Shown here: piece by piece, positions 14,101 to 27,945 of the stretch | Layout: every line of letters starts with the position of its first letter | Position numbering within the stretch: the first letter of the stretch is position 1 | Assembly: GCA_964035545.1 (NCBI GenBank) | Contig: OZ037770.1 | Location: 7,006,229 to 7,070,228 of the forward strand | Length of the DNA stretch: 64,000 bases | From: Bugula neritina | Lineage: Eukaryota > Bryozoa > Gymnolaemata > Cheilostomatida > Bugulidae | Reading direction: 5' to 3' | Program-made: the position numbers and the translations under genes | The notes under the pieces: model-generated | Databases searched by the model: none | Told to the model about the DNA's origin: nothing | What the model saw: only the letters and a program-made list of their open reading frames with translations

Positions 14101-15918
14101 GCAGTATATTTCAATGTGTTGAAGGGTATTTCGATATGTTACAGTGAACTTCAGTATGTTGCAGTATATTTCGGTGTGTTGCAGCATATTTCAGGGTGTT
14201 GCAGTATATTTCAATGTGTTGCAGGGTATTTCAATATGTTACAGTGTATTTCAATATTTTACAGTGTTTTTCAGTATGTTGCAGTATGTTACAGTACATT
14301 TTCGCATATTACACTTTACTTCAGCGAGTTGTGGTGTCTCTTAGTACGCTACAGCGTAATTCAGTATGTTGCAGTATTTTTCAATGTGTTACAGTATATT
14401 TCAGTGTATTACCGTAATTTGAGGTATTTTGCAGTATTTTCCAATGTGTTGCAATATGTTTCAGTATGTTACAGTGCATTTCAGTATTTTGCAGTATGTT
14501 GCAGTATATTTCAGTATGTTGCAGGGTATTTCGATATGTTACATTGTATTTCAGTATGTTGCAGTATGTTGCAGTATATTTCAGTATGTTGCAGTGTGTT
14601 TCGGGATGTTGCTTATGTTTCAGTATGTTACAGTATGTTTTAGTATTTTGCAGTATATTTCACTGTGTTAGAGTGTGTTTCAATATTTTACAGTGTTTTT
14701 CAGTAGGTTGCAGTATGTTGCAGTATGTTGCAGTATACTTCAGTATGTTGCAGTATATTTCGGTGTGTTGCAGCATATTTCAGTGTGTTGCAGTATATTT
14801 CAATGTGTTGCAGTATATTTCAGTATATTACCGTATCTTTAGTTATTCTGCAGTATATTCCAATGTGTCCCAGTGTGTTTCAGTATGTTACAGTGCATTT
14901 AAGTATATTGCAGTATATTGCATTATATTTCAATATGTTGCAGTATATTTTAATAAGTCGAAGTATATTTCAGAATGTTGCCGATTGTTTCAGTGTGTTG
15001 CAGTATATTTCACTGTGTTACAGTGTATTTCAAAATGTTACAGTGCATTTAAGTATATTGCAGTATGTTGCAGTATATTTCAGTATGTTGCAGGATATTT
15101 CAGTGTGTTGCAGTATATTTCAATGTGTTGCAGGGTAATTCAGTATGTTACAGTGTATTTCAGTATGTTGCGTTATCTTGCAGTATATTTTAGTATATTG
15201 CGGTATATTTTAGTATGTTGCTTATGTTTTAGTATATTACAGTATGTTTTAGCGTTTTGCAGTATATTTCACTGTGTTACAGTGTATTTCAATATTTTAC
15301 AGTGTTTTTCAGTGTATTTCAGTATGTTGCAGTTTCTTGCGTTATATTTCAATATGTTGCAGTATATTTCATGGCGTTGCAGGGTATTTCAATATGTTAC
15401 AGTGTATTTCATTCTTTTACAGTGTTTTTCAGTATGTTGCAGTATTTTGCAGCGTATTTCAGTATGTTGTAGTGTATTTCAGGATGTTGCAGTATCTTGA
15501 ATTGTATTTCAATATGTTGCAGTATATTTCAATGTGTTGCAGTATATTTCAGTATATTACCGTATATTTAGGTATTTTGCAGTATATTCCAATGTGTTCC
15601 AGTGTGTTTCAGTATGTTACAGTGCATTTCAGTATGTTGCAGTATGTTGCAGTATATTTCGGTATGTTGCAGGATATTACAGTGTGTTGCAGTAGATTTC
15701 AATGTGTTGCAGGGTAATTCAAAATGTTACAGTGTATTTCAGTATCTTACAGTATGTGGCAGTGTATTTCAGTATGTTGCAGTGTTTTTCAGTATGTTGC
15801 AGTATATTCCAGGATGTTTCAGTATGTTGCAGTATATTTCAGTATGTTGCTTATGTTTCAGTATGTTACAGTATGTTTTAGTATTTTTCAGTATATTTCA
15901 CTGTCTCACAGTGTATTT

Positions 15919-18900
15919 CATTCTTTTACAGTGTTTTTCAGTAGGTTGCAGTCTTCTGCAGTATGTCACAGTGTATTTCAGTATGTTACAGTGTATTTCA
16001 TTATGTTGCAGTATGTTGCAGTATATTTCGGTATGTAGCTTATGTTTCGGTATGTTACAGTATGTTTCAGTATTTTGCCGTATATTTCACTGTGTTACAC
16101 TGTATTTCTATATTTTACAGTGTTTTTCAGTAGGTTGCAGTATGTCGCAGTGTATTTCAGTATGCCACAGTGTATTTCAGTATGTTGTAGTGTCTTGAAT
16201 TAAATTTCAATATGTTGCAGCATATTTCAATGTGTTGCAGTATATTCCAGTATATTACCGTATCTTTAGTTATTCTGCAGTATATTCCAATGTGTCCCAG
16301 TGTGTTTCAGTATGTTACAGTGCATTTAAGTATATTGCAGTATATTGCATTATATTTCAATATGTTGCAGTATATTTTAATAAGTCGAAGTATATTTCAG
16401 AATGTTGCCGATTGTTTCAGTGTGTTGCAGTATATTTCACTGTGTTACAGTGTATTTCAAAATGTTACAGTGCATTTAAGTACATTGCAGTATGTTGCAG
16501 TATATTTCAGTATGTTGCAGGATATTTCAGTGTGTTGCAGTATATTTAAATGTGTTGCAGGGTAATTCAGTATGTTACAGTGTATTTCAGTATCTTGCAG
16601 TATGTTGCAGTGTATTTCAGTATGTTACAGTGTATTTCAGTATGTTGCGTTATCTTGCAGTATATTTTAGTATATTGCGGTATATTTTAGTATGTTGCTT
16701 ATGTTTTAGTATATTACAGTATGTTTTAGTGTTTTGCAGTATATTTCACTGTGTTACAGTGTATTTCAATATTTCACAGTGTTTTTCAGTGTATTTCAGT
16801 ATGTTGCAGTATATTTCAATGCGTTGCAGGGTATTTCAATATGTTACAGTGTATTTCATTCTTTTACAGTGTTTTTCAGTATGTTGCAGTTTTTTGCAGC
16901 GTATTTCAGTACGTTGTAGTGTATTTCAGGATGTTGCAGTAACTTGAATTGTATTTCAATATGTTGCAGTATTTTTCAATGTGTTACAGTATATTTCAGT
17001 ATATTACCGTAATTTGAGGTATTTTTCAGTATTTTCCAATGTGTTGCAATGTGTTTCAGTATGTTACAGTGCATTTCAGTATGTTGCAGTATGTTGCAGT
17101 ATATTTCAGTATGTTGCAGGGTATTTCGATATGTTACAGTGTATTTCAGTATGTTGCAGTATGTTGCAGTGTATTTCAGTATATTGCAGTGTATTTCAGT
17201 ATGTTTCAGGATATTTCAGTGTGTTGCAGTATATTTCAATGTGTTGCAGGGTAATTCAGTATGTTACAGTGTATTTCAGTATGTTGCAGTATGTTGCAGT
17301 GTATTTCAGTATGTTACAGTGTATTTCAGTATGTTGCAGTATCTTGAATTGTATTTCAATATGTTGCAGTATATTTCAATGTGTTGCAGTATATTTCAGT
17401 ATATTACCGTATATTTAGGTATTTTGCAGTATATTCCAATGTGTTCCAGTGTGTTTCAGTATGTTACAGTGCATTTCAGTATGTTGCAGTATGTTGCAGT
17501 ATATTTCGGTATGTTGCAGGATTTTACAGTGTGTTGCAGTAGATTTCAATGTGTTGCAGGGTAATTCAATATGTTACAGTGTATTTCAGTATCTTACAGT
17601 ATGTGGCAGTGTATTTCAGTATGTTGCAGTGTTTTTCAGTATGTTGCAGTATCTTCCAGGATATTTCAGTATGTTGCAGTATATTTCAGTATGTTGCTTA
17701 TGTTTCAGTATGTTACAGTATGTTTTAGTAATTTTCAGTATATTTCACTGTCTCACAGTGTATTTCAAAATGTTACAGTGTAATTTAGTATGTTGCAGTA
17801 TGTTGCAGTATATTTCAGTCTGTTGCAGTATAATTCAGTGTGTTGCGGTATGTTTCAATGTGTAGCAAGGTGTTTCAATATGTACAGTGCATTTCAAGTT
17901 TTTACAGTGTTTTTTAGTAGGTTGCAGTATGTTGCAGTATATCACAGTGTATTTCAGTATGTTGCAGTTTCTTGCGTCATTTTTCAATATGTTGCAGTAT
18001 ATTTCAATGTGTTGCAGGTTATTTCAATATGTTACAGTGTATTTCATTCTTTTACAGTGTTTTTCAGTAGGTTGCAGTCTTCTGCAGTATGTCACAGTGT
18101 ATTTCAGTATGTTACAGTGTATTTCATTATGTTGCAGTATGTTACAGTACATTTTCGTATATTACACTATACTTCAGCGAGTTGTGGTGTTTCTCGGTAT
18201 GCTACAGCGTAATTCAGTATGTTGCAGTAATTTTCAATGTGGTACAGTATTTTTTAGTATAAAACCGTATATTTAGGTATTTCGCAGGATAATCCAATGT
18301 GTTGCTGTGTGTTTCAGTATGTTACAGTGTATTCAAGTATTTTTCAGTATGTTGCAGTACATTTCAGTATGTTGCAGTGTACTTATGTGTGTTGCAGTAT
18401 ATCCCTGTGTGTTGCAGGTTATTTCATTGTGTTGCAGGGTATTTCGATATGTTACAGTGTATTTCAGTATGTTGCAGTATGTTGCAGTGTATTTCAGTAT
18501 GTTGCAGTATCTTGCAGTATATTTCAGTATATTGCAGTGTATTTTGGTATGTTGCTTATGTTTCAGTATCTTACAGTATGTTTTAATATTTTGCAGTATA
18601 TTTCACTGAGTTAAAATGTATTAACATTTTTTAGAGTGCTTTTCAGTAGGTTGCAGTATGTTGCGGTGTATTTCAGTATGCAACAGTGTGTTTCAGTATG
18701 ATGCAGTATCTTGAATTATGTTTCAATATGTTGCAGTATATTTCAATTTGTTGCAGTATATTTCAGTATATTACTGTATATTTAGGTATTTTGCAGTATA
18801 TTCCAATGTGTTCCAGTGTGTTTCAGTATGTTACAGTGCATTTCAGTATGTTGCAGTGTGTTGCAGTATATTTCAGTATGTTGCAGGATATTTCAGTGTG

Positions 18901-18958
18901 TTGCAGTAAATTTCAATGTGTTGCAGGGTAATTCAATATGTTACAGTGTATTTCAGTA
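15919..18958 (+). repeat. HOR block B, second copy
   Basis: This is a near-identical copy of 2391-5430 at offset 13528. Its junction with the third 3.2-kb HOR copy lies in GTGTATTTCA/TTCTTTTACAG at 15911-15930. Its right part, from about 16961, is also the start of the first 8325-bp block, so the two duplications overlap. Confidence 0.8.
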
Positions 18959-19620
18959 TCTTGAATTATGTTGCAGTGTATTTCAGTATGTTGCAGTATA
19001 TTTCAGTGTGTTACAGTATATTTCAGTGTGTCACAGTATATTTCAGTATGTTACAGTACATTTCAGTATATTACACTATATCTCAGTGAGTTGCAGTGTA
19101 TTTCAGTGTGCTAAAGCAAGTTTTCAGTATGTTACAGTGTATTTCAGTATGTTGCAGTATGTTGCAGCATATTTCAGTGTGTTGCAATATATTTCAATGT
19201 GTTGAAGGGTATTTCGATATGTTACAGTGAACTTCAGTATGTTGCAGTATATTTCGGTGTGTTGCAGCATATTTCAGGGTGTTGCAGTATATTTCAATGT
19301 GTTGCAGGGTATTTCAATATGTTACAGTGTATTTCAATATTTTACAGTGTTTTTCAGTATGTTGCAGTATGTTACAGTACATTTTCGCATATTACACTTT
19401 ACTTCAGCGAGTTGTGGTGTCTCTTAGTACGCTACAGCGTAATTCAGTATGTTGCAGTGTTTTTCAATGTGTTACAGTATATTTCAGTATATTACCGTAA
19501 TTTGAGGTATTTTGCAGTATTTTCCAATGTGTTGCAATGTGTTTCAGTATGTTACAGTGCATTTCAGTATGTTGCAGTATGTTGCAGTATATTTCAGTAT
19601 GTTGCAGGGTATTTAGATAT

Positions 19621-22600
19621 GTTACAGTGTATTTCAGTATGTTGCAGTATGTTGCAGTGTATTTCAGTATGTTGCAGTGTATTTCAGTATGTTGCAGTAT
19701 CTTGTAGTATATTTCAGTATGTTGCAGCGTGTTTCGGGATGTTGCTTATGTTTCAGTATGTTACAGTATGTTTTAGTATTTTGCAGTATATTTCACTGTG
19801 TTACAGTGTGTTTCAATATTTTACAGTGTTTTTCAGTAGGTTGCAGTATGTTGCAGTATGTTGCAGTATACTTCAGTATGTTGCAGTATATTTCGGTGTG
19901 TTGCAGCATATTTCAGTGTGTTGCAGTATATTTCAATGTGTTGCAGGGTATTTCGATATGTTACAGTGAACTTCAGTATGTTGCAGTATCATTCAGTATC
20001 TTGCTTATTTTTCAGTGTGTTTTAGTATGTTTAAGTATTTTGCAGTATATTTCACTGTGTTAAAGTATATTTCGATATTTTACAGTGTTTTTCAGTAGGT
20101 TGCAGTATGTTGCAGTGTATTTCAGTATGCAACAGTGTATTTCAGTATGATGCAGTATCTTAAATTATGTTTCAATATGTTGCAATATATTTCAATGTGT
20201 TGCAGTATATTTCAGTATATTACCGTATATTGAGGTATTTTGCAGTATTTTCCAATGTGTTGCAATGTGTTTCAGTATGTTGCAGTGCATTTCAGTATTT
20301 TGCAGTATGTTGCAGTATATTTCAGTATGTTGCAGTATATTTCAGTGTGTTGCAGTATATTTCAATGTGTTGCAAAGTGTTTCAATATGTACAGTGTATT
20401 TTAAGTTTTTACAGTGTTTTTTAGTAGGTTGCAGTATGTTGCAGTATGTAGCAGTGTTTTTCAGTATGTCACAGTGTATATCAGTATGTTGCAGTTTCTT
20501 GCGTTATATTACAATATGTTGCAGTATATTTCAATGTGTTGCAGGGTATTTCAGTATGTTGCAGAAGTTTTCAATGTGTTACTGTATATTTCAGTAGTTT
20601 ACCATATATTTCGGTATCTTGCAGTATATTTCAGTATGTTGCAGTATATTTCGGTATGTTGCTTATGTTTCAGTATGTTACAGTATGTTTTAGTATTTTG
20701 CAGTATATTTCACTGTGTTACACTGTATTTCTATATTTTATAGTGTTTTTCAGTAGGTTGCAGTATGTTGCAGTATGTTGCTGTGTATTTCATTATGTCA
20801 CGGTGTATTTTAGTATGTTGCAGTATCTTGCATTATATTTCAATGTGTTGCAGTATATTTTAATGTGTCGAAGTATATTTCATTATGCTGCCGATTGTTT
20901 CAGTGTGTTGCAGTATATTTCACTGTGTTACAGTGTGATTCAATATGTTGCAGTATATTTCAGTATGTTGCATATGATTCAGTATGTTACAGCATGTTTT
21001 AGTATTTTGCAGTATATTTCACTCTGTTACAGTGTATTTCAATATTTTACAGTGTTTTTCAGTAGGTTGCAGTATGTTGCAGTGTATTTCAGTATGCCAC
21101 AGTGTATTTCAGTATGTTGCAGTGTCTTGAATTAAATTTCAATATGTTGCAGTATATTTCAATGTGTTGCAGTATATTTCAGTATATTACCGTATCTTTA
21201 GTTATTCTGCAGTATATTCCAATGTGTCCCAGTGTGTTTCAGTATGTTACAGTGCATTTAAGTATATTGCAGTATGTTGCAGTATATTTCGGTATGTTGC
21301 AGGATATTTCAGTGTGTTGCAGTATATTTCAATGTGTTGCAGGGTAATTCAGTATGTTACAGTGTATTTCAGTATGTTGCAGTATGTTGCAGTTTATTTC
21401 AGTATGTTGCAGTGTATTTCAGTATGTTGCAGTATCTTGTAGTATATTTCAGTATGTTGCAGTGTGTTTCGGGATGTTGCTTATGTTTCAGTATGTTACA
21501 GTATGTTTTAGTATTTTGCAGTATATTTCACTGTGTTACAGTGTGTTTCAATATTTTACAGTGTTTTTCAGTAGGTTGCAGTATGTTGCAGTATGTTGCA
21601 GTATACTTCAGTATGTTGCAGTATATTTCGGTGTGTTGCAGCATATTTCAGTGTGTTGCAGTATATTTCAATGTGTTGCAGGGTATTTCGATATGTTACA
21701 GTGAACTTCAGTATGTTGCAGTATCATTCAGTATCTTGCTTATTTTTCAGTGTGTTTTAGTATGTTTAAGTATTTTGCAGTATATTTCACTGTGTTAAAG
21801 TATATTTCGATATTTTACAGTGTTTTTCAGTAGGTTGCAGTATGTTGCAGTGTATTTCAGTATGCAACAGTGTATTTCAGTATGATGCAGTATCTTAATT
21901 TATGTTTCAATATGTTGCAATATATTTCAATGTGTTGCAGTATATTTCAGTATATTACCGTATATTGAGGTATTTTGCAGTATTTTCCAATGTGTTGCAA
22001 TGTGTTTCAGTATGTTGCAGTGCATTTCAGTATGTTGCAGTATGTTGCAGTATATTTCAGTATGTTGCAGTATATTTCAGTGTGTTGCAGTATATTTCAA
22101 TGTGTTGCAAAGTGTTTCAATATGTACAGTGTATTTTAAGTTTTTACAGTGTTTTTTAGTAGGTTGCAGTATGTTGCAGTATGTAGCAGTGTTTTTCAGT
22201 ATGTCACAGTGTATATCAGTATGTTGCAGTTTCTTGCGTTATATTACAATATGTTGCAGTATATTTCAATGTGTTGCAGGGTATTTCAGTATGTTCCAGA
22301 AGTTTTCAATGTGTTACTGTATATTTCAGTAGTTTACCATATATTTCGGTATCTTGCAGTATATTTCAGTATGTTGCAGTATATTTCGGTATGTTGCTTA
22401 TGTTTCAGTATGTTACAGTATGTTTTAGTATTTTGCAGTATATTTCACTGTGTTACACTGTATTTCTATATTTTATAGTGTTTTTCAGTAGGTTGCAGTA
22501 TGTTGCAGTATGTTGCTGTGTATTTCATTATGTCACGGTGTATTTTAGTATGTTGCAGTATCTTGCAATATATTTCAATGTGTTGCAGTATATTTTACTG

Positions 22601-23090
22601 TGTCGAAGTATATTTCAGTGTGTTGCCGATTGTTTGAGTGTGTTGCAGTATATTTCACTGTGTTACAGTGTAATTCAATATGTTGCAGTATATTTCAGTA
22701 TGTTGCATATGATTCAGTATGTTACAGTATGTTTTAGTATTTTGCAGTATATTTCACTCTGTTACAGTGTATTTCAATATTTTACAGTGTTTTTCAGTAG
22801 GTTGCAGTATGTTGCAGTGTATTTCAGTATGCCACAGTGTATTTCAGTATGTTGCAGTGTCTTGAATTAAATTTCAATATGTTGCAGTATATTTCAATGT
22901 GTTGCAGTATATTTCAGTATATTACCGTATCTTTAGTTATTCTGCAGTATATTCCAATGTGTCCCAGTGTGTTTCAGTATGTTACAGTGCATTTAAGTAT
23001 ATTGCAGTATGTTGCAGCATATTTTGGTATGTTGCAGGATATTTCAGTGTGTTGCAGTATATTTTAATGTGTTGCAGGGTAATTCAGTAT
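19621..23090 (+). repeat. Nested 1735-bp tandem pair (in super-repeat copy 1)
   Basis: 19621-21355 and 21356-23090 align at a constant offset of 1735. They share the diagnostic run GTACAGTGTATTTTAAG near 20390 and 22125, and the TTGCATATGATTCAG unit near 20970 and 22705. They are less alike than the 8325-bp copies, so this duplication is older. The equivalent pair in the second super-repeat is 27946-31415. Confidence 0.8.
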
Positions 23091-26000
23091 GTTACAGTGT
23101 ATTTCAGTATCTTGCAGTATGTTGCAGTGTATTTCAGTATGTTACAGTGTATTTCAGTATGTTGCAGTATCTTGCAGTATATTTTAGTATATTGCGGTAT
23201 ATTTTAGTATGTTGCTTATGTTTTAGTATATTACAGTATGTTTTAGTGTTTTGCAGTATATTTCACTGTGTTACAGTGTATTTCAATATTTTACAGTGTT
23301 TTTCAGTGTATTTCAGTATGTTGCAGTTTCTTGCGTTATATTTCAATATGTTGCAGTATATTTCAATGCGTTGCAGGGTATTTCAATATGTTACAGTGTA
23401 TTTCATTCTTTTACAGTGTTTTTCAGTATGTTGCAGTATTCTGCAGCGTATTTCAGTATGTTGTAGTGTATTTCAGGATGTTGCAGTATCTTGAATTGTA
23501 TTTCAATATGTTGCAGTATATTTCAGTATGTTCCTTATGTTTCAGTATGTTACAGTATGTTTTAGTATTTTTCAGTATATTTCACTGTCTCACAGTGTAT
23601 TTCAAAATGTTACAGTGTAATTTAGTATGTTGCAGTATGTTGCAGTATATTTCAGTCTGTTGCAGTATAATTCAGTGTGTTGCGGTATGTTTCAATGTGT
23701 AGCAAGGTGTTTCAATATGTACAGTGCATTTCAAGTTTTTACAGTGTTTTTTAGTAGGTTGCAGTATGTTGCAGTATATCACAGTGTATTTCAGTATGTT
23801 GCAGTTTCTTGCGTCATATTTCAATATGTTGCAGTATATTTCAATGTGTTGCAGGGTATTTCAATATGTTACAGTGTATTTCATTCTTTTACAGTGTTTT
23901 TCAGTAGGTTGCAGTCTTCTGCAGTATGTCACAGTGTATTTCAGTATGTTACAGTGTATTTCATTATGTTGCAGTATGTTACAGTACATTTTCGTATATT
24001 ACACTATACTTCAGCGAGTTGTGGTGTTTCTCGGTATGCTACAGCGTAATTCAGTATGTTGCAGTAATTTTCAATGTGGTACAGTGTTTTTCAGTATAAA
24101 ACCGTATATTTAGGTATTTCGCAGGATAATCCAATGTGTTGCTGTGTGTTTCAGTATGTTACAGTGCATTCAAGTATGTTTTAGTATGTTGCAGTACATT
24201 TCAGTATGTTGCAGTGTACTTATGTGTGTTGCAGTATATCCCTGTGTGTTGCAGGTTATTTCATTGTGTTGCAGGGTATTTCGATATGTTACAGTGTATT
24301 TCAGTATGTTGCAGTATGTTGCAGTGTATTTCAGTATGTTGCAGTATCTTGCAGTATATTTCAGTATATTGCAGTGTATTTTGGTATGTTGCTTATGTTT
24401 CAGTATCTTACAGTATGTTTTAATATTTTGCAGTATATTTCACTGTGATAAAGTGTATTAACATTTTTTAGAGTGCTTTTCAGTAGGTTGCAGTATGTTG
24501 CGGTGTATTTCAGTATGCAACAGTGTGTTTCAGTATGATGCAGTATCTTGAATTATGTTTCAATATGTTGCAGTATATTTCAATTTGTTGCAGTATATTT
24601 CAGTATATTACTGTATATTTAGGTATTTTGCAGTATATTCCAATGTGTTCCAGTGTGTTTCAGTATGTTACAGTGCATTTCAGTATGTTGCAGTGTGTTG
24701 CAGTATATTTCAGTATGTTGCAGGATATTTCAGTGTGTTGCAGTAAATTTCAATGTGTTGCAGGGTAATTCAATATGTTACAGTGTATTTCAGTATCTTG
24801 AAGTATGTTGCAGTGTATTTCAGTATGTTGCAGTATATTTCAGTGTGTTACAGTATATTTCAGTGTGTCACAGTATATTTCAGTATGCTACAGTACATTT
24901 CAGTATATTACACTATATTTCAGTGAGTTGCAGTGTATTTCAGTGTGCTAAAGCAAGTTTTCAGTATGTTTCAGTGTATTTCAGTATGTTGCAGTATGTT
25001 GCAGCATATTTCAGTGTGTTGCAGTATATTTCAATGTGTTGAAGGGTATTTCGATATGTTACAGTGAACTTCAGTATGTTGCAGTATATTTCGGTGTGTT
25101 GCAGCATATTTCAGGGTGTTGCAGTATATTTCAATGTGTTGCAGGGTATTTCACTATGTTACAGTGTATTTCAATATTTTACAGTGTTTTTCAGTATGTT
25201 GCAGTATGTTACAGTACATTTTCGCATATTACACTTTACTTCAGCGAGTTGTGGTGTCTCTTAGTACGCTACAGCGTAATTCAGTATGTTGCAGTATTTT
25301 TCAATGTGTTACAGTATATTTCAGTATATTACCGTAATTTGAGGTATTTTGCAGTATTTTCCAATGTGTTGCAATGTGTTTCAGTATGTTACAGTGCATT
25401 TCAGTATGTTGCAGTATGTTGCAGTATATTTCAGTATGTTGCAGGGTATTTCGATATGTTACAGTGTATTTCAGTATGTTGCAGTATGTTGCAGTGTATT
25501 TCAGTATATTGCAGTGTATTTCAGTATGTTTCAGGATATTTCAGTGTGTTGCAGTATATTTCAATGTGTTGCAGGGTAATTCAGTATGTTACAGTGTATT
25601 TCAGTATGTTGCAGTATGTTGCAGTGTATTTCAGTATGTTACAGTGTATTTCAGTATGTTGCAGTATCTTGAATTGTATTTCAATATGTTGCAGTATATT
25701 TCAATGTGTTGCAGTATATTTCAGTATATTACCGTATATTTAGGTATTTTGCAGTATATTCCAATGTGTTCCAGTGTGTTTCAGTATGTTACAGTGCATT
25801 TCAGTATGTTGCAGTATGTTGCAGTATATTTCGGTATGTTGCAGGATTTTACAGTGTGTTGCAGTAGATTTCAATGTGTTGCAGGGTAATTCAATATGTT
25901 ACAGTGTATTTCAGTATCTTACAGTATGTGGCAGTGTATTTCAGTATGTTGCAGTGTTTTTCAGTATGTTGCAGTATCTTCCAGGATATTTCAGTATGTT

Positions 26001-27945
26001 GCAGTATATTTCAGTATGTTGCTTATGTTTCAGTATGTTACAGTATGTTTTAGTAATTTTCAGTATATTTCACTGTCTCACAGTGTATTTCAAAATGTTA
26101 CAGTGTAATTTAGTATGTTGCAGTATGTTGCAGTATATTTCAGTCTGTTGCAGTATAATTCAGTGTGTTGCGGTATGTTTCAATGTGTAGCACGGTGTTT
26201 CAATATGTACAGTGCATTTCAAGTTTTTACAGTGTTTTTTAGTAGGTTGCAGTATGTTGCAGTATATCACAGTGTATTTCAGTATGTTGCAGTTTCTTGC
26301 GTCATTTTTCAATATGTTGCAGTATATTTCAATGTGTTGCAGGTTATTTCAATATGTTACAGTGTATTTCATTCTTTTACAGTGTTTTTCAGTAGGTTGC
26401 AGTCTTCTGCAGTATGTCACAGTGTATTTCAGTATGTTACAGTGTATTTCATTATGTTGCAGTATGTTACAGTACATTTTCGTATATTACACTATACTTC
26501 AGCGAGTTGTGGTGTTTCTCGGTATGCTACAGCGTAATTCAGTATGTTGCAGTAATTTTCAATGTGGTACAGTATTTTTTAGTATAAAACCGTATATTTA
26601 GGTATTTCGCAGGATAATCCAATGTGTTGCTGTGTGTTTCAGTATGTTACAGTGTATTCAAGTATTTTTCAGTATGTTGCAGTACATTTCAGTATGTTGC
26701 AGTGTACTTATGTGTGTTGCAGTATATCCCTGTGTGTTGCAGGTTATTTCATTGTGTTGCAGGGTATTTCGATATGTTACAGTGTATTTCAGTATGTTGC
26801 AGTATGTTGCAGTGTATTTCAGTATGTTGCAGTATCTTGCAGTATATTTCAGTATATTGCAGTGTATTTTGGTATGTTGCTTATGTTTCAGTATCTTACA
26901 GTATGTTTTAATATTTTGCAGTATATTTCACTGAGTTAAAATGTATTAACATTTTTTAGAGTGCTTTTCAGTAGGTTGCAGTATGTTGCGGTGTATTTCA
27001 GTATGCAACAGTGTGTTTCAGTATGATGCAGTATCTTGAATTATGTTTCAATATGTTGCAGTATATTTCAATTTGTTGCAGTATATTTCAGTATATTACT
27101 GTATATTTAGGTATTTTGCAGTATATTCCAATGTGTTCCAGTGTGTTTCAGTATGTTACAGTGCATTTCAGTATGTTGCAGTGTGTTGCAGTATATTTCA
27201 GTATGTTGCAGGATATTTCAGTGTGTTGCAGTAAATTTCAATGTGTTGCAGGGTAATTCAATATGTTACAGTGTATTTCAGTATCTTGAATTATGTTGCA
27301 GTGTATTTCAGTATGTTGCAGTATATTTCAGTGTGTTACAGTATATTTCAGTGTGTCACAGTATATTTCAGTATGTTACAGTACATTTCAGTATATTACA
27401 CTATATCTCAGTGAGTTGCAGTGTATTTCAGTGTGCTAAAGCAAGTTTTCAGTATGTTACAGTGTATTTCAGTATGTTGCAGTATGTTGCAGCATATTTC
27501 AGTGTGTTGCAATATATTTCAATGTGTTGAAGGGTATTTCGATATGTTACAGTGAACTTCAGTATGTTGCAGTATATTTCGGTGTGTTGCAGCATATTTC
27601 AGGGTGTTGCAGTATATTTCAATGTGTTGCAGGGTATTTCAATATGTTACAGTGTATTTCAATATTTTACAGTGTTTTTCAGTATGTTGCAGTATGTTAC
27701 AGTACATTTTCGCATATTACACTTTACTTCAGCGAGTTGTGGTGTCTCTTAGTACGCTACAGCGTAATTCAGTATGTTGCAGTGTTTTTCAATGTGTTAC
27801 AGTATATTTCAGTATATTACCGTAATTTGAGGTATTTTGCAGTATTTTCCAATGTGTTGCAATGTGTTTCAGTATGTTACAGTGCATTTCAGTATGTTGC
27901 AGTATGTTGCAGTATATTTCAGTATGTTGCAGGGTATTTAGATAT

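Larger units (their letters stand above)
6036..15920 (+). repeat. Triple tandem 3.2-3.3 kb higher-order repeat
   Basis: Copy I is 6036-9371, copy II 9372-12596 and copy III 12597-15821; 15822-15920 begins a fourth and is then cut off. II and III are spaced exactly 3225 bp and are almost identical. Copy I is 111 bp longer than II. The difference is one 10-bp unit (near 7252), one 50-bp block (near 8000-8100), another 50-bp block (near 8665-8715) and one T in a T run (near 9614). Each copy carries two landmark blocks 1220-1230 bp apart (6516/7746, 9851/11071, 13076/14296). Array change here occurs by loss or gain of whole units. Confidence 0.85.
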
